NCBI GenBank assembly: GCA_030760725.1
Contig: JASWHV010000003.1
Location: forward strand, 63,507,264 to 63,571,263
Direction: 5' to 3'
Length of the DNA stretch: 64,000 nucleotides
Source of the DNA: Neostapfia colusana
Lineage: Eukaryota; Streptophyta; Magnoliopsida; Poales; Poaceae
Position numbers and translations under genes: made by a program. Every line of letters starts with the position of its first letter. Within the stretch, counting starts at the first letter, position 1. Under the pieces are notes generated by a model that had not been told where the DNA came from, made no database searches, and worked only from the letters and a program-made list of their open reading frames with translations. This document shows positions 33,275-45,425 of the stretch, piece after piece.

Positions 33275-33823
33275 TGTAGCGAGTATTTTACGGCAAGTAA
33301 AATTTATATTTGAAATTGAGGGACTCATCGAGTATTAGTGTGCCGATGATCTCAATAGTAATAAAGAGACACGGATTTTCTAGTTTCACGACCTTGTGGT
33401 GAGGTAGTATTATACTTTTGCTTTAACGATTTCTTATTGAGGTGAGCATTATAATGGGAGTTGTATGTGAGGATTTATATATGTATGGGAGGATATTTCT
33501 TAGGATGTCTTAAATCAGTGCTCCGCTTTGCCTTTTATATGGTGCTGAAGGTTTTTGGACGTATCTTGAGTCGGTTATAAGTATGGGATGTTCATATTAG
33601 ACTCTATCTATATCTTGTTATATTTAGCTTTAAGACGGTTGTATCTTTTCTCGTCTAGATAAAGTCCATGATAGTCATTTACAGACTCTGCTTTCAACAT
33701 ACATTAATTAAGGCAGAGTAAAAGTCGTGATTCTGTTGGCTTAGACAGACCTGCTGCACACCCCGTCATTGGGCCTTACGTGTTCACTAAAGGTGCAGCG
33801 TTAGTACGAACCGTTTCTAAACA
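33275..33823 (-). repeat. 5' LTR of the outer minus-strand LTR retrotransposon
   Basis: Partner of 15766-16248. Its inner edge is TGTAGCGAGTATTTTACGG and a minus-strand TATATAAAAGGC lies near 33530-33545. The outer edge is placed at 33823 because the next six bases, CTTGAG, repeat the hexamer before the other LTR. The outer 60-80 bp are poorly conserved between the two copies, so this boundary is moderate. Confidence 0.6.
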
Positions 33824-33837
33824 CTTGAGATCAGCCT

Positions 33838-34460
33838 TTGTTATTGGCCCTTGTTAAATTCAACCGGAACACAGATGATCTCGTGCTGGTCCATCTGCTG
33901 AACTTAGCCAAGTCCGGTTCCAGATGTCCCTCTCCGGCCAATGACGGCAACGCATCGAGCTCCATTAATCCGAGAGTTGCGCTGACGACGTTGTCGCCGC
34001 GCTTAATAGCAGGCGGTTGAGGTTGCCACATTCGGCCGTCAGAACCCACTGCATACATTTATTCTCGGAGTGTGCGATGGTCTGGAACCATAGTGTGTTG
34101 TTAGCAGATTGGTTCGATGATCTGCTGAAGGCATCTGATGCTAGCCGTTCCAAAGGTATTCGTTCACTTGTCATTGCTGTTACATGGGCGATATGGCGTG
34201 AACGGAACTCGAGAATCTTCAAAGGAAATGAGCACTCAGTGGGAACCGTTGTTGTAGAGCTGAAAGATGACACTAAGTTATGGTGCTTGGCCGGATGCAA
34301 GCGCCTAGCAGAACTTACAATGCCCTCTACTCTCACGTAGTGGTCAGACACGATTCAGTTGTGTAAGCATGCATTATCTATAATTTACCACCTTGTAGAT
34401 GACCGTATCTCTATCTTCCTATATATGAATACCAAGTTTCTGGCTTTTCGAAAAAAAACA
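33838..34460 (+). mobile_element. 3' end of a LINE (non-LTR retrotransposon)
   Basis: The frame at 34017-34340 encodes a C-terminal LINE segment: HCIHLFSECAMVWNHSV (zinc-binding RT tail), then VIAVTWAIWRERNSRIFKG and DDTKLWCLAGCKRLAEL, closely following the end of plant L1-type ORF2. A 3' UTR and a run of eight A residues (about 34451-34458) follow. Reverse transcriptase and endonuclease are missing, as in a 5'-truncated copy. Confidence 0.72.
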
Positions 34461-36600
34461 ACGGCTCCACATATGCCCACCGCGCAAAACAGGTATCGTC
34501 CATCGATTGATGATGTATAGATCGATCAACAGAGACATTTTCCTTGGATAACTTCTGCGCCTCTGCAGAGACTTTGCATCGCCAGCGGATCAGAGGCCAC
34601 CACCACTACGATCGCATCGTCTCCATCCTCTTCCGAGTTACTATCTCTCTTGCGCGCGGAGTGGCACAGCGACGTCTCTTTCAGAGGCCATGCTCGGTTC
34701 GGAGAGGCTGCAGAGGGAGCACGTAGTACGCCTGCCGTGCCCTGTTCTCACCTCGAGATATTTCGTGGATCAGAAGTGGCCGCGGACTCCTCTCGCAGCG
34801 AGTTATTGCGCGGGTGCGTGCGCGGCGCAGTGGCGTGCCAGTGTACGTACCGGCGCGACCATGTCAGCCTTGGCGCGCGCGCGTACCTGTGGGCTCGGCA
34901 ATGGCGGTATTGGCATTCTGCGAGCTTTGTTTGGCAATGGCGTGGCGCCAGCCTCGTTGTCTCCAAGCCTCCGTGACGAGCTCCACGGATTGCGGCGCTG
35001 GAGGATGGGCACTGGCGTGAACAAGCGTTTTGCTGCTACCAACTGCTGATCAAATGCGAGTATTATGGATCACCTAGAAGACGAACCTGCCGGTGCTGAC
35101 GCCGATGGGAACTTAATTAGTTAATGTTCATTTATTGGTGGAGGATACTGTGAGTTGGTTGTACTTATGTTAAATTCGTCACATTGTGCCAAGAGTTCGT
35201 GCTTTCTTGGGAGAAGAAGGAAAACAAAGAGAACTTGTGGACATAGAATACCATTAGCAACAGCACCTATCTCTACCTTTTGTCATGCCAGTCCAAACAG
35301 ATATACATAGAATTCCGAGCAGCAGGTGGAGCTTCAGCGTTTTGTATGCAAAAGCATGGGTGATTCAAACGCCAGAACGATCGGGACATCGTTCTCGACT
35401 CAACTAAAATACTGAAGTGCTGACAGGGACCCTCCGCCGTGTTGCGCTCATACCAGTCAAAATCCCCCGCCATACTTCTTGACCACTTGCTTATGGATAC
35501 ACCAGGGATGGTACCGAACGCTCTCGCAACAACTCGCGGCAGTCGTTATCCAAACTCCACCGAACTGCACACACATATCCCCTCAATGATGAGCCACTAG
35601 GTCTTCTTTTGTCTATTTTTATTGTTATCAAATCGTGTCCAATTGATCAGAAACACGCTAAATAATATCTCGTGTTTTCTGGGGAAAACAAACTAGTATA
35701 CTACTCAAGTTAGCACCAACATACATTATGCATTCCCTATTTTTTATTTAGAGGAAATGGCAGAAATCCACATGCATCTTATGAAAATTTTCATATATCC
35801 ATCTGCAAAACCTTTTCATCGCATTGTACCACCTACAAGTTTTATTTAGTTTTCAAATACCCTGACTACTTTGGTCGATCATCATGACTCTTGTGTGGCC
35901 TCCAATATTACTTTATATTATTTATATACATGACAAGCTATTATAGAAACTCACGTACTGATCTAAATTGCACACTTCAGCGGTACTGACATATTAACAT
36001 AATACTCTCTCTATTTTGAAATATTTATAGTTAATTAGTTCAATTTTAAACTAGCCAACATCAAATATTTTAAAGCGGAGATAGTACACATTTGGGGAAG
36101 GAAAAGGTTAATGTCATTACAATAGCATGTCCGTCCTTCTGCATGAATTGAACCACACCTTCGGAAACTTCACACACCAATTCGGAGAACGTCGATACGT
36201 AGATGATTAACATAGATGTGGATTCTGGGTTCCATTCAGCACCCAGAGACTTCACCCGTGACCGACTAGACGCGACAGAGTCAGGTTCAAACTACAGGGA
36301 GAACATGCCATTCACTCCGGCGTCGACTGTTCGACTGCAAACGTTGGATCGCACCCCTACCAATGGCCAACTTGTGGTGAGCAGTAGCGCTACATGCCTG
36401 CAGCATGTAGATGTAGCTACCACGTCGCCCGTCCCAACTTCGCGGGGCAGGGACGTGGGCCACGGCCACGCCACAACAGGACGGCAACGGCCTGAGATAA
36501 AGCGGCTGGTGCTGACAAGCAGTTACTCTACGAAGCGTAGGCTGGGCACGGACGAAAGCAGAAAACCGGCAGCCACGCCACCACCGGACCACAGTTTTTA
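34461..36600. other. Intergenic DNA upstream of the RING-H2 gene
   Basis: Contains a GC-rich island at about 34630-35000 with overlapping ORFs on both strands but no recognisable domain, then AT-rich DNA with a Stowaway-like MITE at 36005. No gene is supported. Confidence 0.45.
36005..36084. mobile_element. Stowaway-like MITE
   Basis: About 80 bp between TA dinucleotides, starting CTCTCTCTATTTTGAAATA and ending in the imperfect inverse ATTTTAAAGCGGAGATAG. Confidence 0.5.
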
Positions 36601-36612
36601 CATTCCCCGCCA

Positions 36613-36621
36613 CTATTTATA
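36613..36621 (+). promoter_or_regulatory. TATA box of the RING-H2 gene
   Basis: CTATTTATA lies about 165 bp before the ATG at 36779, between GC-rich blocks, which would give a leader of about 130 bases. Confidence 0.55.
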
Positions 36622-36778
36622 CGCGCGCACGCAGGGCACCTCGCCGGGACAACACTCCTCATCATCCCTCCTCGGGCCCCCTCTGCGGGTCGTCAGCGGC
36701 CGAGCGTGTGCTGCTGCTTGCCAAGCGTGTGCACTGTGCGATTAGCGCCTTGGACCTCGTTCTTCATCCAGTTCCCAG

Positions 36779-38475
36779 ATGGACCTGTTCTCGTCGACGG
36801 CCGGTCCCAGCTCGGTGCCGGGGCCGCGGCAGTGCTTGGGCCTCGGCTCCACGGCAGTGCTCGGCCTGGCCGGGAGGGTGCTCTGCGCGGCGGCCATCTG
36901 CGTCTTCGCCGCAGGTGCATTGCGCGCGGCTCCCCTCTCGCTCGATTCGTGCGCTCTCGATGACTAATCGAGCAGAGCGTACGGACGCGCGTCGCTGACC
37001 GTGATTGTTCGTCTCTGCATCAGTGGGGTCGCTGGTCGGGGCGGTAACGGGGTCGATGATCGGGCTGGCGACGGAGAGCGGAATGCTTCGCGGCGCCGGC
37101 ATCGGGGCCATCTCCGGCGCCGTCTTCACCGTCGAGGTCGCCGAGTCGTCGCGCGACCTCTGGCACTCCAGCGACTCCCGCGTCTGGAGCGTCATCTACA
37201 TGGTAAGCGTCGCTCCCTCCCTCTCTTCAGTCTCCAAGACACGGAGGGAATTAGAGTTCCGCATTCATCCGTCAGTGACCAGAGTGTAAGATCTGTTCGC
37301 TACGTTTGATCGCGATTTGTCGAGCGGTGAACAAACCCGGTCATGTACAAGGCCCGATTCATTTCAGCTTGATGTTGGAGAGGTCATGGTAAGGATATGG
37401 ACGTCTGCTAAACTGTGTCTGTTTTTCCCGCAGCCCCTGTCGCTTTCACAGCTTCTTGGGGGAGGGCTTGATGTCGATGACGATTAGGTGCGCCCCAAGC
37501 ATTCCGTGGGCAGGGCTTGGTGCTACCTAGGCCCCAACCATGTGTTTCTCAGCATGGTTCTCTCTTAGCCTAGAAATAAAAAAGGAAAAACTTTGAATAT
37601 TTTCTTGCGCACAAATCAAATGCATGTAAATTATATCACATACCATGTAGTAGCAGGCTAGCAGTGACGATTTTTCTCTTTTTACATCCTGCTGGTCTGA
37701 TCGTGCTTGTGCTCTGCGCAGATGGACATCATCTCCAGCCTCTTGAGTGGTAGGCTGGTCCGAGAGAAGGTGGGGCCGGCGGTGCAGAGCGCCGTGCAGA
37801 GTCAGGTAGTACCCCACTCGGCCCCTCTGCTCAAACGCACGGAATTTATGCTGCGATTTGTACGACACATTTTTGCAACAGCGTATGGTAGCATGAAGAA
37901 ACTTGATTCCAATGGTCACCATGGCTCAAGCTACCGCTTCCATCTAATGCTGGTAGTTCATCCAGTGCCACAGGCAGACGACACCCCGTTTTAATAACAT
38001 GGTCAGTTGGCCATGGCAGGTGTTAGTGCACTAATGCTTCGGTTAACAAACTAAAAGGGGGTTTGCCATTCCTTTTTCTATAAAGAAAAAAACAAACCTT
38101 CACGGTCAGCAAGGCAGCAGCTCAGCATGTCGTACCAGCTCCATCAGCCTGTTTAACGTCCGCCATTTTTCTGGGCCGCAGATCAGCGCCATCAGCTCGT
38201 CATACGCGGAGACGAACGACCTGTTCGAGACCGGCGGCGGCGCCAAGGGCCTCGCGGCGGCCGCGCTCCGCCAGCTTCCGGAGGTCGAGATCGCCGAGGA
38301 CGGCGTCATGGACGCGGCCGGCGTGGCGCTGGGCTGCTCGGTGTGCCTGCAGGACTTCCGGGTGGGCGAGGCAGCCAGGCGGCTGCCCGGGTGCCGGCAC
38401 GTCTTCCACGTGCCCTGCATCGACTGCTGGCTCTTCAGGCACGCCTCCTGCCCACTCTGTCGCCGAGACATCTGA
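36779..38475 (+). CDS. NEP1-interacting-protein-like RING-H2 E3 ubiquitin ligase
   Basis: Exons 36779-36914, 37024-37202, 37722-37805 and 38182-38475 have canonical GT-AG introns and keep phase, giving 230 residues. Residues about 25-75 are hydrophobic and glycine-rich (VLCAAAICVFAAV, then GSLVGAVTGSMIGLATESGM), with LRGAGIGAISGAVFTVEVAE after them. This is the membrane-associated N-terminal region of the NIP/ATL-like family. A short exon (MDIISSLLSGRLVREKVGPA) joins it to the C-terminal RING-H2 at residues 185-226: C-x2-C-x15-C-x-H-x2-H-x2-C-x10-C-x2-C, all eight ligands present. The family recruits E2 enzymes and members interact with the plastid polymerase NEP in Arabidopsis; target here unknown. 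Start chosen for the TATA box and family-like length. Confidence 0.92.
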
Positions 38476-38998
38476 ACTCACCCCACAAGCGGCGCCTCTG
38501 TTTGCTTTGCTCGGTTAGGAATTAGAATGGCCGTCGGCGCTGGCACGCGGGTTGGATTGAAGTTGTTTTTTTTCTCGGAATGTGCAAACGGCACCTGATG
38601 CCCGTAAGGGAATGGGTTGCAACCTCATTTAAAAAACGAGTTGTTGATTTTTTTTTCTGAAGCCAATGAGTTGTTGTTTTGAGACGTTTGAAATAGTATA
38701 TATAAAAATAGAAAAATAACTGAGATTGCACAAATCTTGAAATTGAAATAGATTTGATAACTTAGCATGTAGGTTAAAAAGAGATTCTAATTTCTGACGA
38801 CTAAACATTAACATTCCCGAAACGGACCAAGAAGGAAAGGAATTTAAACGGCACGGGTACCGATCACGTGACCAGAAGAAAAGGGTTGGATAGAGATGTC
38901 GATACGATTGGTTCAGACTTGAGTGATCGTGTGTCATCCTAACCTGGCTTCATTCCTGCTTGAGCGATGTTCAGTTACCTTAAAAGTTGCAAACAAGT
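38476..38998. other. 3' region of the RING-H2 gene and intergenic DNA
   Basis: No further gene is recognised; the proximal part is the presumed 3' UTR. Confidence 0.5.
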
Positions 38999-39001
38999 TT
39001 A

Positions 39002-39527
39002 GGGCCTGTTTGTTCGAGATTCTCCGAAAATTAGAAACGTTTCAGTTTTAGCGTAGAAATGTTTCTCAACTGAAAAAGAATCACTTTAGATTTAGAAACC
39101 GTTTAGCTAGTTTTCTGATTTTAGTTTCAGTAGAGAGTAGCAGGATTAAAATAACCTATTTATGCTTGATAGACTATATTATTTTTGTCATACTATAATA
39201 TATATTAAATTCTTATAATAAACATTATTTATAAGTGTCATTGTAAAATATATATCATCCACTGCATGGATAAATCTTTGTTGGGTCACAACAGCGGTGA
39301 TGAGTTGATAATAAGGGTGTACGATGACAAATTAATGTAAATAATTGTGAAACTAGAGGGTAGGTTTAATAATATGAAGTAATTGTGGAACACCTTTTCA
39401 TGTGATTCAGATTCGTAGGAAAAAAGTGAATCGTTTCTTATAGATTCACTGTTGAAACGTTTTAACTTTTTTCTAATTGGTACCGTTTCAAGTGATTCAA
39501 AAACATTTCTTATTGATAAACGCACCC
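39002..39527. mobile_element. Tourist-like (PIF/Harbinger) MITE
   Basis: Left end GGGCCTGTTTGTTCGAG; right end AAACGCACCC, an imperfect inverse. TTA is present on both sides (38999-39001 and 39528-39530). Both the TTA target and the GGGCCTGTTTG start are characteristic of Tourist elements. Confidence 0.62.
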
Positions 39528-39530
39528 TTA

Positions 39531-40362
39531 GTACGTGCTTGGTGCTTGCCAGATACCTGATTCGGAATCAGTTATAACAAGATCGAATTCTGAACACCTG
39601 TTGACTCAGCATTCAGCCGGGCCCGAACCTGCCACAGATGCGGCCCAGTACATAAAAGGTCCATCATCGCTGCGGCTTCTCCCGCGCCACAACCACCCGC
39701 TACGGATGGCGCATCACAGATTTATGCTGGCCATGGCTTGGTCGCTGTCGCGTTTTCCCGGCCTGGTTTCGCTTCGCCGGCTGCTTTCTCGCGGCCAGAT
39801 GACCACGCACAGAACTTTTACGAACACAAGTACCGAGCAGGCCATTAACCATTGGGGAAAATGTTATATGTCACCTATGTTGCTCCGTAGCCGCCGTTCG
39901 CACTCTTTCCCCCCTCTTCAAAAACTCCGCGTACCAACGAGCCCCTCCGGCAACAATAAGGGTTCTAGGGTTGTCAGGACAGGGACTTTTGAGTGTCCAC
40001 AGCTTTACAAGGCTCTGGGGGCGGCGGCTAGCCCGGCGGTGAGGCGAAGCAGAGGGGCGCCACTGGAGCGGGAACGCAGAAGGGTGGTGGGCGGAGCTGG
40101 CGCCGAGGGAGTCAAGTGCTGGTGATTTAGCGGCGGGCAGGTGGGGCGGCGGCGGAGGCATGTGCAGACCGTGCGACTAGGCGCTGCGGCCCCGGAGATG
40201 GCGACTTGGGTGGAAGATGAAGTCCGGTGGGCGGCGCCTACGCTGGAGACGGGTTGTTGGGGGCGACGACGGCGGCGGCGGGTTGTTACATTATTGAAGC
40301 TGGCAAAATACATCCTGCAGCCATTAGCAAAAATGACATTTCTGAATAACTTTGGAAGTAGA
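39531..40362. other. GC-rich intergenic region, no gene recognised
   Basis: Both strands are open over 39535-40313 in places, with no recognisable domain. It contains a degenerate GGCGGCGG stretch near 40250-40280. Confidence 0.45.
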
Positions 40363-40364
40363 TA

Positions 40365-40469
40365 CTCCCTCTGTTCTGAAATAAAAATAAATGATATTCA
40401 GGACAAATAGCTTAGTTTAATTTAAACTAGATTAACTGTCATAAACGTTATTTATTTGAACAGAGGGAG
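40365..40469. mobile_element. Stowaway MITE
   Basis: 105 bp with inverted ends CTCCCTCTGTTC ... GAACAGAGGGAG and flanking TA dinucleotides (40363-40364 and 40470-40471), as expected for Tc1/mariner-derived Stowaway elements. Confidence 0.88.
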
Positions 40470-40927
40470 TACTTAGTATAATACATTGTAAGCAAAGCAC
40501 AGAGGGCAGGGTACGAAATGATACTAAGAACCTCACAGAAGGCATGCATGGTTTCTTTTCAGTTGATGTATCTGTTGGTAACTTGATCCTAGTTTGGAGA
40601 TGCACGCAGCTTCACAGCAAAACAAGAAACCGGGGGCAGAGAATCTGCTAGTCCACCATCGAGATGGTAGCCGCAGAAGTGGCATGAATCCATGCAGAAC
40701 CGTCCCATGTGCTGGATTATATGATTTCACTAACAACAAGATCTGCATCTTCCAATGCTAAAAAGGATCAGAACTATATGAATAGCGAGAAATTCTGGTA
40801 TACTAAACATTTCATGAGTAGACTAGCATAAGATCGTTGTAAATGTTTGCACAAAATTACACGACTGAGTTGCTCCGTTCTCTGCGACCATGACAAGGCT
40901 CTCTCATGACTTGCCTTCACTTTGTGT

Positions 40928-43900
40928 TCATGGACCCAACAACTTCTTCCACCAGGCGTAGCCCAATAACACAAGGACGATAACAAAGCAGCCCGATGAA
41001 GTGCCCCCAACAAATGGCCAGAATAGGCTGTTGTCAGTGTTGTAAAGATAGCAAGGAATGTTCATTGCAAAAGCCCCGACGATGAAAGTGTTGGCAGCTA
41101 TGCCAAAGGATGCAATGGTCAAAGTAAGCTGGAGTTGAATGAGTTCATTACGCTGGTTGTCAAGCTGAATGTCCACGTAGTCTTCTGTGTCATCAATATA
41201 CTCTCTAACCTGTTTATTTTGTAAAGATAAATTAGCGTACATATCAAGATTCATATGAAACATGAGCACCAAACAATGACTCTTCATCCTTTAAAATTGA
41301 AAAAAATACATGCTAAGTAAATAGTTTCTTCATAAGAAACCAGGAACTATATAAGCATATTTTGCAACCTCAAATATCAGGTAATCTGTATGTTTTGCAG
41401 GGAAAAAATAAGTCATTTTGTCTTATAGATTAATTTACCTCTAAACATTGCTATGATAACAAGCACATCATGTACAATAATTCAGACTAAAAAACAGTGT
41501 TATCCTAAACGGTAAACAGTCGGTGGAGCTCTGTTTACCGTTTAGAAGGTTTAGACGGCGTTCAAACGGATTAAACGGTGTGTACTGTAGCAGCAAGAAA
41601 AAAATATTTTTTACTATTCTGCTCTACGGTAGATGTTCAAATCAAGTTCAAATTCATGTTAGGAAATAGGAATAAATTTAACTTTGACATTATATAAAAA
41701 TTAAAGAGACAATCACAATATCAGACCACCAAATAATAATATTGAGACTGAAAATTGTGCATGTAGTAAACTAAACAAATATTTTAACCTTCAGCTGCTA
41801 ATGTTGTTTTTATTATATTTTTTGAAACACAAGTAATATAACTTCTAATGTGTTTAAGTGAAGCTTAGAAAATGTTTTGATTTTAATCAATTTTGTGATA
41901 TTAATTTGAAATCTGGATCTGACTTAGAATTGTAAGTTCACTTTGCCTAAACGGTTCTAAACACGTTTAAAAAAAAGAAAGGGCAGCCCGGTGCATGTAG
42001 CTCCCGCTTGCGCAGGGTCCGAGGAAGGGTCCGACCCATTTGGGTCTTTTGTACGCAGCCTTTCCCTGCATTTCTGCAAGAGGCTGTTTCCAGGACTCGA
42101 ACCCGTGACCTCATGGTCACAAGGCAACAGCTTTACCGCTGCGCCAAGGCCCCCCTTCTTCTAAACACGTTTAAACACGTTTAAAATCCGTTTCGTTTAG
42201 CCCGTTTAGCCCGTTTAAACGGGTGTTGACCCGTTTAAACGGGTCGGCCGTTTAATCTAACGTTTAGGGGCTAAACTATGCAGTTGCCCTCTGTTTAGCG
42301 TTTAAACACGTTTAAACAGGCCGTTTAGGCCGTTTAGGATAACACTGCTAAAAAACCAAAAACAAAATTCAGGAGTGACAATGCCGTTTCAATATGGGCA
42401 AAAGAACTAACCGACAAAATTCTGTTACGTATTCCATCCAGCTGCATGAAGTAGGCCTCAAGCAACATCTCAAGGTCTTCCACATCATTGTGCAAATGCA
42501 TACTGGTAGCAATGCTGACACTGCGCCGAAAGCTAGAGTTCAGCCTGGACATACTTGCACCAGCAGGAACAATGCTATTTGAAGCTGCAGATGACATTAT
42601 AGCCTCAACCTGCTGGTTCTGTACTTGCTTCCGTGTTAGATACAGATGTGCCATATCTTCATTATCATCCAAAAGATGTTCTATTTCATCTCTGGCCTGA
42701 TAAGATATGATAATGGAAGTAAATAGCAGGTCCTAGTGCAGTGCTGCATGAATTATTGATAGAATTACTAAGCAGCTAATGTCAATGTAGTACAAACACG
42801 AAGATGATCGTCAAGTTTCAAATTGAGTGAAAGAGAGCCTAAAATCTCATGAAGATTATACTTTTTGCTTCCATATCTTCGCAATTAATAAATCAAACTA
42901 AAATTACTCAAGTCTTAAATTATCTAAAGCAGATACCCTACAAAAACTATATCATATAGTTTCTTCTGCATGTGCATGCCACCGGATACATAGGAAGAAT
43001 TTCAAATCAAACACACAAGATGGACAAGTTTGAGAATTGTGACTCAATGTACAAACAAGCAAGCTTAATAATTACAGTTTGAGATATTTAAGTTACAGGC
43101 TGATAATCTCAATTATATACCCATTGACACAAAGTCAAAATAGGCTGTTGAAAACCACTAAAAGATGACTGTCACAGTAGGAGATAATTCACTTTTCATC
43201 AATAAAATTCATATGCAGCAAATTATGCTTATTAGCTCAGATGGTCATCATTCTCCTTGCAAATTAAGCAAGGGGAAGACTGCCTAGAGATTTCCTTCTC
43301 CAGGCCCCTTTTTTAGCTCAGATAGTCATGAGATGCATAAGCTTAAAACAGACTGTGGAATTAAACAAACTTAATATCTCAACTAATTATACCTTTTGCA
43401 CTCGGGCAAGCAGACGGGTAAGATCAGTCTTGAGGCTCCGCACACGCTCAATGTTCCTTGTGCTGACATTCTTCATCAGCTCATCAAGAACTGGAGTAGC
43501 GTGTCTCTCAAGGTCAGCCACACGCGAGTCTAGAGCAGAGCACACAGCCTCAAGGGCTTCCTCTAGTACCTGGAACTCAAATGGCAGATCGTGTTCAGCC
43601 CCGGTCGCCTCATTAAGACAGGGCACCTGAGGTCCAGGCGAGACGTCCTGCTTTTCCCCATTTCCATCACAGTTTCTACCGACAAGGCTCCTCAGGTGGA
43701 GATGCTGCCTCAATTGGTCAACGAAAGGGATCACTTCATGCGCGAGAGGGTCCAATAGGAGGACCTCCTCAGCAGTAACTATCGCCCTGATGAATTCGAG
43801 GCTGATCACCATAGCTTTCTCCCTAGCTGCATATTTAATCTTCGCAAATTATTATAGCACCAAAGCTTGGGTCTTCTTGTTTTTCTCACCGACAAAAGCG

Positions 43901-44325
43901 ATCGAGTATTAAATTGGGGGCGTGCGCTCGCCGAGGATGCTAGAGGAGTGACAGAATACGGGGCCGAGAATGCGGAGGTCGCGAGGGGGCACGCTGGCGC
44001 GGCGGATGATGGAGGCCTTGTCGACCTCGACGACCTCGGAGGCGCCCCACCGGTCCAGCCGCATCCACAGGCGTGCGCCGGCTTTCTTCTTGCCGACCTT
44101 TCCCGACACGAGGCCCCCGCCCGCCACAGCGGCATCAGGGGCGGGAGGAGGTGGCGGCTGACCGGTCTCCCCTGCCGCCGCGGGGGAAGGTACGGCCGGA
44201 AGAGCCGCCGCCACGCGGGGCTTGGGGAGGGCGGGGAGGCGACGCGCGGATCGGGCCCGCTTGGAGGAGAACGAGGACGAGGAGCCGAAGAACGGCAGCT
44301 TCCTGCCGCCGGATCGCCTCCCCAT
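40928..44325 (-). CDS. MRS2/CorA-type magnesium transporter with AMN motif
   Basis: Minus-strand exons 44325-43932, 43826-43393, 42696-42412 and 41209-40928 keep phase and give 464 residues, a normal MRS2 length. A basic, Pro/Ala-rich N-terminus precedes WMRLDRWGASEVVEVDKASI and PPRDLRILGPVF. Then come REKAMVISLEFIRAIVTAEE, LPFEFQVLEEALEAVC, RDEIEHLLDDNEDMAHLYLT and REYIDDTEDYVDIQLDNQRN of the long cytosolic helices. Two C-terminal membrane segments follow (about residues 398-418 and 434-457). CorA/MRS2 proteins form pentameric Mg2+ channels whose loop starts with G-M-N after the first segment; here residues 419-421 are A-M-N. Intron 1 starts GC (CTCG|GCGAGC, 43931-43930), introns 2 and 3 are GT-AG. 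Paralogue not assigned. The 5' region is TATA-less and GC-rich. Confidence 0.93.
41495..42347. mobile_element. Non-autonomous hAT element in MRS2 intron 3
   Basis: 853 bp with perfect 18-bp inverted ends (CAGTGTTATCCTAAACGG) and a perfect 8-bp target duplication CTAAAAAA (41487-41494 and 42348-42355). Subterminal regions are rich in CCGTTTAAACGG-type palindromes, clustered at 42180-42340. It encodes no transposase. It is wholly intronic and leaves the splice sites intact. Confidence 0.95.
41971..42158 (-). mobile_element. Au-type SINE inside the intronic hAT element
   Basis: On the minus strand it opens with a tRNA-like head: box A-like TTGGCGCAGCGGTAAAG and box B-like GGTCACGGGTTCGAGTCC. 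It continues with AACAGCCTCTTGCAGAAATG and the GGGTCGGACCC-type body of the Au SINE family, and finishes in a short T-rich tail. The flanks repeat TTCTAAACACGTTTAA (41955-41970 and 42159-42174), a 16-bp target duplication formed within the hAT element. Confidence 0.9.
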
Positions 44326-44889
44326 GGCGCGGAACGGCGGCAGCGGCAGCAGCGGCGCCGGTTGGGTTCGGTTGCCGAAGTTAGCGTCCAATCTGTTGTA
44401 GCCGAGCGGGCCGGGCCGGATTGCGTCCAAAACCCACCGCCCGATAGGAACCTCAGCGGTTTGACAGCCCATCGACCGCGATGCTGATCGGACGGCTGGC
44501 GTCGGGCAGCGGCGGCAACACTTGCCGCGCGGCCAAGCGCGGTCGAGTCGAGACCGAGGCCACGACGAGAAGCGGAAAACTTGCTCGTCCTCGCCCCCAG
44601 CCGGCGTTGATGATGATGGCGATGATGGCTATGCCCGCTGCTACCGTTCTCCTCCGCTGCTCTGCCTCTGCCTCCGCCCTATACTCATGTGTCTGACAAG
44701 CGTACGCATCAGGAGCTCCGGCCATGCTAATGGAGGACTCAGTTCGCGCCCATGAACGCGGATGATCCCATGCACGGCCCGCCGGTGCGTCGCGACGCGC
44801 GGCTTTTCCTTCCATGTCGCTGCATACCTGTAGCGTGCATAGATAGATGGAGATGCTGAAATTGTACTGAGTTTCTTCCGTCTTTCAGC
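44326..44889. other. GC-rich upstream region of the MRS2 gene
   Basis: 5' flank of the transporter gene. Short ORFs on both strands are present but none is recognisable. Confidence 0.45.
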
Positions 44890-45425
44890 GCTGTTACGAG
44901 AGGTGGGCAGAAAACCCGAACAACTAACCTAAAAAAATCTGAACCCGAACCCAAAATAGATAGAGATTCTTAAAACCTGATAAGATTTTGGGTAATTTTG
45001 GGTTACAATGCCCGATACCCAAAATTCCCAAAATTTCGGAATTTACAGACCGGAGCGTGAGCCGGTAACGCCCATGGCCCACGGCCAACGCACAGTCACA
45101 ACTCTCAATCATTCAGTTATAGATGGCCAATGGGCCATGCCGGGCCAGTCCGGTACGAGCCCGGCCGTGCCCGGGCCTAAATTTGACGAGTCCGGCACGA
45201 CCCGGTAGGACACTCAGGCCGTGCCGGGCCGGTCCGTCGTGCCGGCACCCAGTCCCAAGCACGACCCAATGCATCTTTCGTCGTGTCGGGCCCGATGCAG
45301 GCTTTTCGTGCCGGGCTGGTCCGAAGCCCGGTGCTTTTGCAAACAGACTGTTTAAGAGTTTTTTGTACCAAAAACAATATACAATTCAAATGCTCAATGA
45401 AAGATCACAATGCTTAAAGAGTTGT

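Noticed and set aside
34630..35049. Possible GC-rich exon upstream of the RING-H2 gene
   Set aside because: Open on both strands, no recognisable product, no convincing splice or promoter arrangement.
41971..42158. tRNA gene
   Set aside because: The A- and B-box-like motifs belong to a SINE head; the rest of a cloverleaf is absent and a target duplication surrounds the element.
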